Assembly (NCBI RefSeq): GCF_014638995.1
Contig: NZ_BMFR01000001.1
Location: forward strand, 434,001 to 498,000
Length of the DNA stretch: 64,000 nt
DNA from: Virgibacillus oceani
Lineage (GTDB): Bacteria > Bacillota > Bacilli > Bacillales > Amphibacillaceae
Direction of reading: 5' to 3'
The notes beneath the pieces are model-generated. The model saw only the letters and a list, made by a program, of their open reading frames with translations, made no database searches and was not told where the DNA came from. The number at the start of each line of letters is the position of its first letter. Position 1 is the stretch's first letter. Positions 54,660 to 62,767 of this stretch are shown in pieces. The translations under genes were made by a program, and so were the position numbers.

Positions 54660-55148
54660 ATGAATAAAGACATTGAATACATTCACTCAGATAAATACGG
54701 TGAAGCACTAAAGGTAGCTAAAAAGTTTACTGGTAATGGGAATTTAAGACCATTGTTAACATTCGTGCAGCATAACAAAAATGGATCTATTGTAGCTACA
54801 GATTCAAGGAGAGCAATAAGGATTTCAAATATTCATGGTTTTGATGAAACACATTTAATACATCCCCACACAGTTGAGTTCGCAAAAGGTAAGTTTCCAG
54901 AAACAGCAAAGCTTTTTGATGATACCAAGGGTGAAACTACCATTCAATTAAATAGGTTTCAGATTAAAGTATGGCTGCAAATGCACAAGTCTATTAATCA
55001 ATTAATCAAAAAAGCTTTTGGTAGATATTCAAATGTGTCTTTAGAGCTAGGTGAAGAAATTAATTTCAGAATTAAGGGAGAGAACGAAGTTGCTTTTAAA
55101 CTTCCTTATGATCAATACAGTAAACCTAATCCAAAAAATAGCATATAA
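54660..55148 (+). CDS. Phage sliding-clamp-like protein (DnaN-like)
   Basis: 162 aa. LRPLLTFVQHNKNGSIVATD followed by SRRAIRI resembles the beta-clamp segment with the ATDxHRL motif, and the following helix/sheet pattern fits one clamp domain. A single-domain protein cannot form a normal dimeric clamp alone, so it may assemble differently or modulate the host clamp. Cysteine-free and mixed charge. ATCGGAGG precedes the ATG. Confidence 0.5.
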   Translation: MNKDIEYIHSDKYGEALKVAKKFTGNGNLRPLLTFVQHNKNGSIVATDSRRAIRISNIHGFDETHLIHPHTVEFAKGKFPETAKLFDDTKGETTIQLNRFQIKVWLQMHKSINQLIKKAFGRYSNVSLELGEEINFRIKGENEVAFKLPYDQYSKPNPKNSI

Positions 55149-55296
55149 CCAGGAGTATTTAAGGGACGCATTAGAAGCTCATGTAATCATGGAATCACAA
55201 TACGTAAATATTGTAATAAAAAAAGAAAATGGTCCATTTTTGTTGGACAACGAAAATAACGTTGAGGTTATTGTTTTACCAATTAGAACTAAATGA
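55108..55296 (+). CDS. Small phage protein, unknown
   Basis: 62 aa if started at the ATG at 55108, overlapping the preceding gene by 41 bases; start uncertain. LIQKIAYNQEYLRDALEAHV is a helix, followed by a beta-rich end (GPFLLDNENNVEVIVLPI). Confidence 0.5.
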   Translation: MINTVNLIQKIAYNQEYLRDALEAHVIMESQYVNIVIKKENGPFLLDNENNVEVIVLPIRTK

Positions 55297-55312
55297 GAAT
55301 GGAGGTATAACA

Positions 55313-56158
55313 GTGGCTAGATATCGTCAAATACACATTGAATTTTGGCAAGATGGCTTTGTTTTGGACCTAACACCTGAGGAAAAGTATTTTTACTTGT
55401 ACCTAATGACCAATAGCAAAACTACGCAATGCGGCATTTATGAATTACCAAAACGAATTATTCAAACAGAAACAGGTTACAACGGAGAAACAGTTGAAAA
55501 ATTACTACAAAGATTCATTGAATATAGGAAGATAGATTATTGTGAATCAACAAGAGAAATCATGCTATTAAATTGGATTAAATTTAACTGGATTAACTCA
55601 GTAAAGGTTCTATCACTTATAGACAAAGAACTAAAAAATGTAAAAAATCATGATTTCATAAAAACGTTCATTAGCCTATGTAAAGAATATGAATACAGTA
55701 TTGATACCCTATCCATACTTCAAGAACACAATTTTGAGGTGCAAAATAACAAACCTAGCAATAACAATGGTTCAATAAGGTATTCATACGGTATGGATAG
55801 TCTTTCTATAGACCTAGGGGAAGAAAGAGAAATAGAAAGAGAACTAGAAGTAGAAGAAGAAAGAGAAGAAGAAAGAGAACTAATACCTTTTGTCGAGATA
55901 ATAAATTATCTCAACGATGCATCTGGGAAAAATTATCGTTCTTCTACCAAGAAAACAAAAAACTTAATTAAAGCGAGATGGAATGAAGGTTTTGCCTTTG
56001 ATGATTTTAAAAAGGTCATTGATATTAAAATTTCTGAATGGAAATATGATCAAAATATGAGTAAATATATTCGACCTGAAACACTATTTGGAAATAAATT
56101 CGAAGGCTATTTGAACCAAAACACCAAAATAATTGACGAGTATGACAATTTGTTTTAG
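55313..56158 (+). CDS. DnaD-type phage replication initiator
   Basis: 281 aa. N-terminal winged helix typical of phage DnaD/replication proteins (FWQDGFVLDLTPEEKYFYLY, SKTTQCGIYELPKR), a Glu/Arg-rich linker around residues 170-195, and the conserved phage C-terminal domain (FVEIINYLNDASGKNYRSST ... KYIRPETLFGNKF). GTG start after TGGAGG. It precedes the helicase-loader gene, as in many Firmicute phages. Confidence 0.85.
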   Translation: MARYRQIHIEFWQDGFVLDLTPEEKYFYLYLMTNSKTTQCGIYELPKRIIQTETGYNGETVEKLLQRFIEYRKIDYCESTREIMLLNWIKFNWINSVKVLSLIDKELKNVKNHDFIKTFISLCKEYEYSIDTLSILQEHNFEVQNNKPSNNNGSIRYSYGMDSLSIDLGEEREIERELEVEEEREEERELIPFVEIINYLNDASGKNYRSSTKKTKNLIKARWNEGFAFDDFKKVIDIKISEWKYDQNMSKYIRPETLFGNKFEGYLNQNTKIIDEYDNLF

Positions 56159-56170
56159 GAGGTCAGGACA

Positions 56171-57001
56171 TTGCAAAACATAAAGGATATAGGCATATTA
56201 AAAAGCTTAAGAATTGAACATGTTGGTGAACGAATCTGTGAAACTTGTAATGCTCCTGTACCTATCTATCAAAAAGATGGTGAAGAAATTAGCAAGTGTA
56301 TGAACTGCGAAAACATCAATCTTTCAACACGTGAAACAGAAGGATATGAACCACCTAAACGCAGGTCATTAGTGCAACGAGTGAAGGCAATTGAATATAT
56401 ACCAGATGAATTAGAAGACGTAACTTTTGAAGACTATGTACCCAAAACAGGATCTCAAAAACAAGCCAAACAATTAGTACTTGATTTCCTAAAAGGGGAT
56501 TATAAGGCATTGCTTTTCCAAGGTGATCCCGGTACCGGTAAATCCCATTTATTCAGATGTGCTGCTAGGGAATTATCAAAGCAAAAAATTAACTGGGAAG
56601 AAAATGGGCGTATTTATCAAGTAAATAAAACAGTCTTATTTGCAAAAGTTCCCGAATTAATGAAGTTGATCCAAAGCACGTACAGAAATCGAAATGGACT
56701 AAATGAGAATACCATCCTAAAAACAATTACAAATGCTGACGTTCTCATACTCGATGAGATTGCTGGTGAACGCTCTAAGGCTGATTCAGTTGGATTTGAA
56801 ACATGGAGTGGAGATATTCTTTATCAAATACTGGACCACCGGCAAGGAAAAGCGAATCTTTACAATCTCAATTATCAAAGTGCTGAAGTGAAAGAAAAAT
56901 ATGGCATAACACATGGAAAACGGATATTAAGCCGAATGTCATCACAGGCAAAAATATTAAAAGTCGAAGGACCAGATCATCGAATGCAAGGAGTGGATTA
57001 A
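56171..57001 (+). CDS. DnaC/DnaI-type helicase loader (AAA+ ATPase)
   Basis: 276 aa. An N-terminal zinc-binding segment (ICETCNAPVP ... KCMNC) precedes an AAA+ module with Walker A GDPGTGKSH near residue 117, Walker B VLILDEIAGE and an arginine-finger segment ILSRMSSQA. It loads the replicative helicase with the DnaD-type protein. TTG start after GGAGGTC. Confidence 0.9.
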   Translation: MQNIKDIGILKSLRIEHVGERICETCNAPVPIYQKDGEEISKCMNCENINLSTRETEGYEPPKRRSLVQRVKAIEYIPDELEDVTFEDYVPKTGSQKQAKQLVLDFLKGDYKALLFQGDPGTGKSHLFRCAARELSKQKINWEENGRIYQVNKTVLFAKVPELMKLIQSTYRNRNGLNENTILKTITNADVLILDEIAGERSKADSVGFETWSGDILYQILDHRQGKANLYNLNYQSAEVKEKYGITHGKRILSRMSSQAKILKVEGPDHRMQGVD

Positions 57002-57002
57002 C

Positions 57003-57170
57003 ATGTGGCGGGGAATGAAAAGTGTTATGGAATTTGACCCAAAAGATTCACAACAAAAGACAGAAAGCAAATGGCTGGAATGGAATCGGCACAAATCGGC
57101 TGTTGCAGATAAGGCTGTTCCAAATGCAGAGCAAACACAGGCTTATTTGAGAAAGTATGACATGGTGTGA
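57003..57170 (+). CDS. Small phage protein, unknown
   Basis: 55 aa from ATG after AAGGAG; polar, tryptophan-containing (SKWLEWNRHKSAVADKA). Its stop overlaps the next GTG start. Confidence 0.55.
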   Translation: MWRGMKSVMEFDPKDSQQKTESKWLEWNRHKSAVADKAVPNAEQTQAYLRKYDMV

Positions 57171-57460
57171 ACACATTAACCGGTAATGCGCCAATTCTGC
57201 CGCAAAAGAAAAGCAGGATATTATTCGATGATAAAGATATTGATTTCGGATTTCCGGTATGGCAAGAAAAACAAATCATTGAATTATGGAATCAGAATAA
57301 AAGCATTGTTTATATAGCAAAAACTGTCAGGCGCAATCCTCATGAAATATTCTTCGCACTCTATGAAGCGCAGATAGATGGAAAGGTATCGAACATTGGA
57401 CGAGCATTTATGCAGAGCAGCACATTATTAGTTCCTGGAAAGGAGCAGTTGAATAAATGA
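57167..57460 (+). CDS. Phage protein with helix-turn-helix-like region, unknown
   Basis: 97 aa. QIIELWNQNKSIVYIAKTVR resembles a small homeodomain-like helix-turn-helix. GTG start overlapping the previous stop; overlaps the next gene by 4 bases. DNA-binding is a guess. Confidence 0.55.
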   Translation: MNTLTGNAPILPQKKSRILFDDKDIDFGFPVWQEKQIIELWNQNKSIVYIAKTVRRNPHEIFFALYEAQIDGKVSNIGRAFMQSSTLLVPGKEQLNK

Positions 57461-57642
57461 CTGAAAAACAAGCATACAGAGAGTTGGAACGGTGTTTAAA
57501 TACCAACAAGACTATTAGCATACCAAAACTAAAGCATTTGTTAAAAATGCTAGAAATGGATATAAACGCCATCAAGAGTATTCATAATTTGCGATGTCAG
57601 AATAAGCGATTACGGGAGAAATTGAGGAGGTTGAAAGGATGA
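57457..57642 (+). CDS. Small helical phage protein, unknown
   Basis: 61 aa, helical with a basic C-terminus (NLRCQNKRLREKLRRLKG). Overlaps both neighbours by 4 bases (ATGA), so tightly coupled. Confidence 0.55.
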   Translation: MTEKQAYRELERCLNTNKTISIPKLKHLLKMLEMDINAIKSIHNLRCQNKRLREKLRRLKG

Positions 57643-57776
57643 ATAAATGCGTTGAATGTAAAAGTGCTATTGCAACTCATTGGAGCAATTACTTGTGTGA
57701 GGAATGTTTTCGTGAATTTCTTCGGGATGATAAAGAGAAGGTAGATGCTAACAAAATTGAAAGTAATAAGCTCTAA
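57639..57776 (+). CDS. Small zinc-finger phage protein
   Basis: 45 aa with two CxxC pairs: CVECKS and LCEECFREF. Likely a structural zinc ribbon. ATGA overlap upstream and TAATG overlap downstream. Confidence 0.55.
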   Translation: MNKCVECKSAIATHWSNYLCEECFREFLRDDKEKVDANKIESNKL

Positions 57777-57841
57777 TGGAATTTCTAGTAGTCATGTTAC
57801 TGGTTGGGTTGTTTCTGGTATTGGCGTTGATTGATCAGTGA
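57776..57841 (+). CDS. Possible membrane micropeptide
   Basis: 21 aa, all hydrophobic (MEFLVVMLLVGLFLVLALID). Start shares a base with the preceding stop. Very short, so uncertain. Confidence 0.35.
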   Translation: MEFLVVMLLVGLFLVLALIDQ

Positions 57842-57879
57842 ACATTAGAACAAAAAAGCGAAGTAAGGGAGGTAGGAAA

Positions 57880-58167
57880 ATGCCAAATAAATATGGTGAA
57901 AAGGATTGGTTAGACACTGCATTGCCGTTGATAAATAGTTTGGAAATTGTAGATAAAGATGCTGATGGAGAAATACTTTATTACGCTCTAATTGAAGGTA
58001 CAGAGGAAAACAAAGAAATATTGAGACGGGCAGGAGTAACGTTGCAAGAAATTGATGGTGCCACTGGCGATGAAGGACAAATAGATTTAACACATTTTAT
58101 TTGGGAGTTTGCAGGATGGTTTAATGGCGAAAAATTTGTCAGAGAGAAACCATTTGATGATATGTGA
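57880..58167 (+). CDS. Acidic phage protein, unknown
   Basis: 95 aa; acidic, with an aromatic C-terminus (THFIWEFAGWFNGEKF). ATG at 57880 after GGGAGGTAGGAAA; an in-frame GTG at 57838 overlaps the previous stop. Not recognised. Confidence 0.6.
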   Translation: MPNKYGEKDWLDTALPLINSLEIVDKDADGEILYYALIEGTEENKEILRRAGVTLQEIDGATGDEGQIDLTHFIWEFAGWFNGEKFVREKPFDDM

Positions 58168-58212
58168 TTTATGTCGCATTTTGATTAAAATCCGTCATTA
58201 GGAGGTGTGGTA

Positions 58213-59166
58213 GTGATCAATCAAATACTTCAGGGTGATAGCTTAACAGTTTTAAAAACTCTTCCTGATCAATCAATTCAAACTTGTATAACAAGTCCAC
58301 CCTATTATGGTCTACGTGATTACGGAGTAGACGGGCAGATTGGTTTAGAGAGAACTGTTACTGAATATGTCGAAAATCTAGTATTTCTTTTCAGGGAAGT
58401 AAAACGCTTATTAAAAGATGATGGTACCTTGTGGCTTAACCTAGGAGACAGTTATGCAGGGAGTGGAAAAGGTGCATGGAAAGAAAAAAATAAACAAAAA
58501 CATCATTATGTTCCGGATCCTGAAAGTCCACAAGTCAAAATAAAACATGATGGGTTTAAACCAAAAGATTTAATTGGGATTCCGTGGAGAGTAGCTCTTG
58601 CATTACAAGAAGATGGTTGGTATTTAAGATCAGACATTATCTGGAATAAACCTAATGCAATGCCGGAAAGTGTAACAGATCGTCCTACCAAATCGCACGA
58701 ATATATATTTTTATTAAGTAAATCGCCTAATTATAACTATGATCATGAATCTATAAAAGAATCTGCGATTTATGGAACACAAGATGTTAGAGGTTCTAAT
58801 GGTGCATTTGGACCGCAACAGAATTACAGAAGGTCAGACAAGCCAAGAGGTTCATTTGATGGTAAGCATGGCAGTGAATCATTCAGAGCGATTAGGGATA
58901 CAAGAAATAAAAGATCAGTTTGGACAGTAACAACGAAACCATTCAAACATGCACATTTTGCAACATTTCCTTTAGATTTGATTGAACCTAGTGTTTTAGC
59001 TGGATCTCGAGAGAATGACCTGATACTTGATCCATTCTTTGGTTCTGGAACAACAGGGCTTGCTGCATTAGAGCATAATAGAAATTTTGTGGGTATTGAG
59101 TTGAATCCAGAGTATATAAAGATAGCTAAGAAACGTTTGGCAGCAGTACAAATGAGTTTTATTTAA
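58213..59166 (+). CDS. Orphan DNA methyltransferase (N4-cytosine/N6-adenine, beta class)
   Basis: 317 aa. Catalytic motif TSPPYYGLRDYG (residues 27-38) comes first and the AdoMet motif DPFFGSGTTGLAALE near residue 275 last, the beta-class order. A target-recognition region lies between. No restriction endonuclease gene is adjacent. It may protect phage DNA against host restriction. GTG at 58213 is spaced 7 bases from GGAGG; the GTG at 58207 is too close. Confidence 0.9.
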   Translation: MINQILQGDSLTVLKTLPDQSIQTCITSPPYYGLRDYGVDGQIGLERTVTEYVENLVFLFREVKRLLKDDGTLWLNLGDSYAGSGKGAWKEKNKQKHHYVPDPESPQVKIKHDGFKPKDLIGIPWRVALALQEDGWYLRSDIIWNKPNAMPESVTDRPTKSHEYIFLLSKSPNYNYDHESIKESAIYGTQDVRGSNGAFGPQQNYRRSDKPRGSFDGKHGSESFRAIRDTRNKRSVWTVTTKPFKHAHFATFPLDLIEPSVLAGSRENDLILDPFFGSGTTGLAALEHNRNFVGIELNPEYIKIAKKRLAAVQMSFI

Positions 59167-59191
59167 CCATTTAAGAAAGGGGAGTTTACAC

Positions 59192-59515
59192 ATGAATGAA
59201 CAAGAAAAAGCACAACTCAAATATGATGCTGCAATAGCCTTGAAAAACGGCAACCTTGATGAAAATACTTTGAATTATTTTATCGAAAAAGCTTATCACA
59301 TTGGTCATAATGCTGGAGAAGTGAAAAAGATTGAACGTGTTGAGGAATTGACTAAAGAAAACTGTCGTTATAGTCAAACCTTGATAGATATAGAAGATAA
59401 CTTGGACGAGGCATTAGAACTAGTTGATCCTGATGATAAGGACGATTGCATTCAAATTTCCGTAGATCTTATTCAGAAAATATGGGTATTGAAAGGAGAA
59501 CCAGACAATAAGTGA
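59192..59515 (+). CDS. Phage protein, unknown
   Basis: 107 aa, acidic, helical, coiled-coil-like centre (KKIERVEELTKENCRYSQTL). AAAGGGGAG precedes the ATG. Not recognised. Confidence 0.6.
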   Translation: MNEQEKAQLKYDAAIALKNGNLDENTLNYFIEKAYHIGHNAGEVKKIERVEELTKENCRYSQTLIDIEDNLDEALELVDPDDKDDCIQISVDLIQKIWVLKGEPDNK

Positions 59516-59859
59516 ACGGTTGGAACGTATAAAAAAGAAAAATGAAATTAAAAATCAGTTTGGAGTAAGGATAGGTCAGCGAGATATAGATTACCTTATC
59601 CAACAAGCAGAAAGAGCCGAAGAACGCCCAAGATTTAGAAGATATGGATAAGCAGTTGGCTAGTGAACAGAAACGTGTTGAGGAATTGGAAAACAACCTG
59701 CATATTACCAACGAATCATGGAAAGACGAAGTTTCCAAGAGGGTGCGTTTACGTGAAGCATTAGAATTTTATGCAGATACCAGAAGCTATGATCCTAGAC
59801 CGCACATCAAATTCGATCGAGGTAAAATAGCACGTCAAGCATTGGAGGGTGACGAATGA
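59508..59859 (+). pseudogene. Coiled-coil phage protein, frameshifted and lacking a normal start
   Basis: Frame 1 reads SERLERIKKKNE ... DYLIQQAERAEE and ends at 59651. Frame 2 continues AQDLEDMDKQLASEQKRVEE and ends LREALEFYADTRSYD ... to 59859. Together they make a typical small phage coiled-coil protein; one extra base near 59625 separates them. Where ATG would be expected after GAAAGGAGAA there is ATA (59508). The second part could still be made from ATG 59644 (71 aa). Confidence 0.6.
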
Positions 59860-60096
59860 GTAAATCTATCAATCAATTATGTATAATTTGCAAATAGTAG
59901 ATTTATATGCTGCTAAGTATTATTCAGAACATCCGAGGGTTGAATTAAGGAAATATATTCGACTGGATATACGGAAATCTGATATATAGATAACCTAATT
60001 GAGCGTTTTATAAATAAATTAATAACTTTATAGTCAGCAGGATTAAAAAGCGCTTAGAAAGGCTTGAAATTGTATTTTTACATTGGGGGCTGAATA
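59856..60096. other. Degenerate stretch without a clear gene
   Basis: A 13-codon frame from ATG 59856 ends at once. Another frame from ATG 59879 gives 36 aa (MYNLQIVDLYAAKYYSEHPR and on) without a ribosome site. The two may be remnants of one gene broken by a shift near 59878. The rest, to 60096, is AT-rich and empty apart from the ribosome site of the next gene. Confidence 0.4.
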
Positions 60097-60303
60097 ATGA
60101 GATTAAAACCCGTTCCAGTAGAAATAGAAAAGGGAAAAATTAACGTTGATATTGATCTTGAAGAAGGAAAAACCCCGTTTATTGTCGTATACTGTCAAGG
60201 AGAGGCAAAAATTACCTTTTTACCTGAACATGGGGAAACGAAAGTAGTTACTCACCAAGGAAAGGTGAAGCGGGTTAAGTTTGACGAGGGGGAAGATTTT
60301 TGA
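60097..60303 (+). CDS. Small phage protein, unknown
   Basis: 68 aa, predicted all-beta (TPFIVVYCQGEAKITFLPEH). Its last codons (KFDEGEDF) lie in the 26-bp repeat that recurs at 60967. Possibly related to short DUF3954-type phage proteins, not certain. Confidence 0.55.
   Translation: MRLKPVPVEIEKGKINVDIDLEEGKTPFIVVYCQGEAKITFLPEHGETKVVTHQGKVKRVKFDEGEDF
60275..60300 (+). repeat. 26-bp direct repeat, copy 1 (translation-initiation module)
   Basis: TTAAGTTTGACGAGG then GGGAAGATTTT. It matches 60967-60992 at 25 of 26 positions (C/T difference at the tenth base). It ends in the TTG start region of the membrane-protein gene and includes its GAGGGGGA ribosome site. Confidence 0.9.
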
Positions 60304-61019
60304 TTTTTGATTACGAAGTAGAGGATATACTTAATATCCTCTTACTAATTTTAGTTATATCTAGTTTTGTTACCCATTCTATCCATTATGTTAGTTCAAA
60401 GGCAAGCAGACAAATTATGAATAATTCTAGAAAAACAATAGCACAAAAAACTTATTATTTTTTTTTACCAGCTTTTGAAACTGTTACTGTAGATCGAATG
60501 GATAAAATTAGAAAGTATATATCAGATAGCAATGAAAAAGAGGTAAAAAATTTTAAAGTAGGAGTAAATAGTGAATTAGATAGGATTACACATTTTGCCC
60601 CAATGGCCGTAATTATTACTTTGTTGATAACTGCATTTTTAGCAATATTTAGCAATATAATCCCAGTTGCGAACACTTGGACTAACAGTATTCTTAATCA
60701 TGCTATTAATATAAAAGTTAGCGAACTAGAAATTGAGGGAAATTCTAAAAGTGAAATATCCGATTCCTTATTGAACTCTGAAGAATTCAAACTTGCACCT
60801 GAATTCGGAGAGCGAGTTTCTAATGTTATTGAGAGGATGATTAAAAACACTTTAGGCATTAACTTTGAAATGTTTTTATTTCTAGCAATGGTACTTGGTT
60901 TATATTGGATTGTACATCAATTCAGGCTATCTAAATTATTAAAAATAAAGTATATATTGAATGAATTTAAGTTTGATGAGGGGGAAGATTTTGAAGAAAA
61001 TAGAAGAAAGTTTAGATAA
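60300..61019 (+). CDS. Multi-pass membrane protein of an accessory cassette, unknown
   Basis: 239 aa from TTG after GAGGGGGAAGAT. Membrane segments near residues 8-28 (ILNILLLILVISSFVTHSIH), 98-122 (MAVIITLLITAFLAIFSNII) and 192-212 (FEMFLFLAMVLGLYWIV). Long hydrophilic regions lie between them. Very AT-rich compared with flanking phage genes. Its 3' end reads through repeat copy 2 and overlaps the next gene by 29 bases. No family recognised; it probably works with the following DUF5677-like protein. Confidence 0.7.
   Translation: MIFDYEVEDILNILLLILVISSFVTHSIHYVSSKASRQIMNNSRKTIAQKTYYFFLPAFETVTVDRMDKIRKYISDSNEKEVKNFKVGVNSELDRITHFAPMAVIITLLITAFLAIFSNIIPVANTWTNSILNHAINIKVSELEIEGNSKSEISDSLLNSEEFKLAPEFGERVSNVIERMIKNTLGINFEMFLFLAMVLGLYWIVHQFRLSKLLKIKYILNEFKFDEGEDFEENRRKFR
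60967..60992 (+). repeat. 26-bp direct repeat, copy 2
   Basis: Second copy of the repeat at 60275-60300, 692 bases away start to start. Again it provides GAGGGGGA and leads into a TTG start (60991). In both copies the same frame encodes KFDEGEDF, the end of the 60097 protein and the near-end of the membrane protein. Confidence 0.9.
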
Positions 61020-61827
61020 ACTTGGGTTGGTCATACAAAAACACGAGGAAGTTTTTGACATAATAATCGAGGATCAAAAGAGTAAACATAAAATAATACC
61101 AGATGAAACATTTATTACTCTCATGATGTTTAGGAAAATTGCAGAAAGATTAGATGCGATATTTGTTTTATTGGAAAATAAGTCTGAAAATGCTGCTCGA
61201 TCAATTAGCAGGAATTTAATAGAAAATTTTTTATATTTTATTTATGTGATAGATTCAAGGGATAGATATAAAACTAGAGCATTATCCTATTATTTTTCAA
61301 ATTTAAAGGATCAAATTAATTTATCATATTTATTGTTATCAAAAGGTCAAAAGGGGAGGAAAATAAGGGACTATTTAAATACAGAAAACGGAGATAATGA
61401 AATTCTAATTAATAAGGCTAAGAGGGCAAAGGAGCATTATCAAAATTGCATAAATAGTGATAAGTATATAAATATAAAAGTTGAATGGAATAGATTTAAT
61501 AAAAATGGAATTAAATATCCTAATTGGTATAGCTTATCAAACGGACCCAAAAATCTAAGAGAGCTAGCAGGTCGTTGCGGTTACGAAGTGGAATACGAAC
61601 TTTTATACGGGATATATTCTCGACAAGTGCATTCTGCCAATGTAATGGATCAATTTGAAAACGTAAATGGTTTAGCAGGAATAAGAAACCTAAGAATGTA
61701 TGTAAACCCTACACTTGAATTGATCTTTCCGTTGCGGTTAGGTATAGAATCTTTGAAAAGGTTCATTGAATTTTTTGAAATGGATGATGAAATAAATATA
61801 GAACAATGGGAAAAAAATTATATCTAA
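60991..61827 (+). CDS. DUF5677-like helical protein of an accessory cassette
   Basis: 278 aa, all-helical. AARSISRNLIENFLYFIYVI and YSRQVHSANVMDQ resemble the conserved segments of DUF5677 proteins, a family of unknown function often found in accessory islands. The TTG at 60991 follows the repeat-borne ribosome site. AT-rich, overlapping the membrane gene, followed by a terminator, so the pair forms a self-contained unit. A role in host defence or exclusion is inference. Confidence 0.65.
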   Translation: MKKIEESLDKLGLVIQKHEEVFDIIIEDQKSKHKIIPDETFITLMMFRKIAERLDAIFVLLENKSENAARSISRNLIENFLYFIYVIDSRDRYKTRALSYYFSNLKDQINLSYLLLSKGQKGRKIRDYLNTENGDNEILINKAKRAKEHYQNCINSDKYINIKVEWNRFNKNGIKYPNWYSLSNGPKNLRELAGRCGYEVEYELLYGIYSRQVHSANVMDQFENVNGLAGIRNLRMYVNPTLELIFPLRLGIESLKRFIEFFEMDDEINIEQWEKNYI

Positions 61828-61847
61828 TAGTTCTACCAGCCAACTGG

Positions 61848-61893
61848 AGGACACTGAATGACAGCGAAACAGCTGCCGTTTGGTGTCCTTTTT
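61848..61893 (+). terminator. Terminator closing the 60300-61827 cassette
   Basis: AGGACAC (61848-61854) pairs with GTGTCCT (61883-61889), with an inner AGC/GCT pairing, then TTTTT. Confidence 0.65.
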
Positions 61894-61913
61894 ATATTCT
61901 AGGAGGGATTCAA

Positions 61914-62069
61914 TTGATTATAGCTTTTCAAATCATTTTACTATTTATCGTATTTGTATCGTTTGCAGGGATTATAAGCGAACGGAATAACAAGAAATCA
62001 CAAGACAATTTTTCGTTCATTTGTGCTATCAGTATTGCAGCATTTATCGCTAGCGTGTTGTGGTTGTGA
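61914..62069 (+). CDS. Small two-helix membrane protein
   Basis: 51 aa from TTG after GGAGGG: two hydrophobic segments (IIAFQIILLFIVFVSFAGII and FICAISIAAFIASVLWL) linked by a charged loop (SERNNKKSQD). The open frame upstream crosses the terminator and is not used. Function unknown. Confidence 0.55.
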   Translation: MIIAFQIILLFIVFVSFAGIISERNNKKSQDNFSFICAISIAAFIASVLWL

Positions 62070-62314
62070 TGGCATGGACCGGACTAACCGAACGGGATAT
62101 GAGAGAAGCTGCCGAATGGAAAGAGTACGCGAATAATCCGTAATCAGTTGAAGAAGATGAATTTTTAAGTAAAAAGCAAGTCTATCAAATGCGTTGGAAG
62201 GTTGATCAATATAGACAAGACAAAAGGACAGGCGTTATTCATCCAATAAACAGAAGTGACTACATGAAGCAATTATTTAAGGAAGCAGAACAAGTAAATA
62301 AAGAAAGGGTGTAG
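62069..62314 (+). pseudogene. Small phage protein interrupted by an in-frame stop
   Basis: ATG at 62069 (overlapping the previous TGA) reads MAWTGLTERDMREAAEWKEY then ANNP and meets TAA at 62141. The same frame continues SVEEDEFLSKKQVYQMRWKV to a TAG at 62312. The whole resembles a common 80-aa phage protein. A CAA-to-TAA or GAA-to-TAA change would explain it. Confidence 0.6.
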
Positions 62315-62317
62315 TTT

Positions 62318-62767
62318 ATGCAAATGGCGTTTAAATTACCAGAGATTGATAGAGATGCAACACGGGCTGCAGTTGAGTCGGCATTGGAAACATATCAAAT
62401 GTATCTGTTAATGGATCTGGAGGAACTTCAACCTAAGATAACTTCATCATTTAATCTTGTACCAGTTGTACCAAATAATCAGTTCCATTCCACCACAGAA
62501 GATATCGCTATCAAGAAAATGGATCAAGAGAAAAAGCGAAAAGAATATGTAAAGAAGATCCAGAAAGCTGTTAATCGATTAGGTTACCAGGAACGTTCAA
62601 TTATCATTAATCGCTATTTAAAGAATGATGATGTATATGACTATGAGGTATATAATGACCTAGGGTTTAGTGAACGTAAATATTACCGGATTAAGGCTAG
62701 AGCATTTTACAAACTAGCGTTTATCTTACGTATAGAGATTTATAAGCAAGAAGGTGAAGCAAGTTGA
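62318..62767 (+). CDS. ArpU-family late transcription regulator
   Basis: 149 aa. An N-terminal helix (ATRAAVESALETYQMYLLM) and C-terminal sigma-region-4-like part (LGYQERSIIINRYLKND, FSERKYYRIKARAFYKLAFI) match the ArpU/RinA-like regulators that switch on late phage genes. AAAGGGTG precedes the ATG. Overlaps the next gene. Confidence 0.82.
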   Translation: MQMAFKLPEIDRDATRAAVESALETYQMYLLMDLEELQPKITSSFNLVPVVPNNQFHSTTEDIAIKKMDQEKKRKEYVKKIQKAVNRLGYQERSIIINRYLKNDDVYDYEVYNDLGFSERKYYRIKARAFYKLAFILRIEIYKQEGEAS

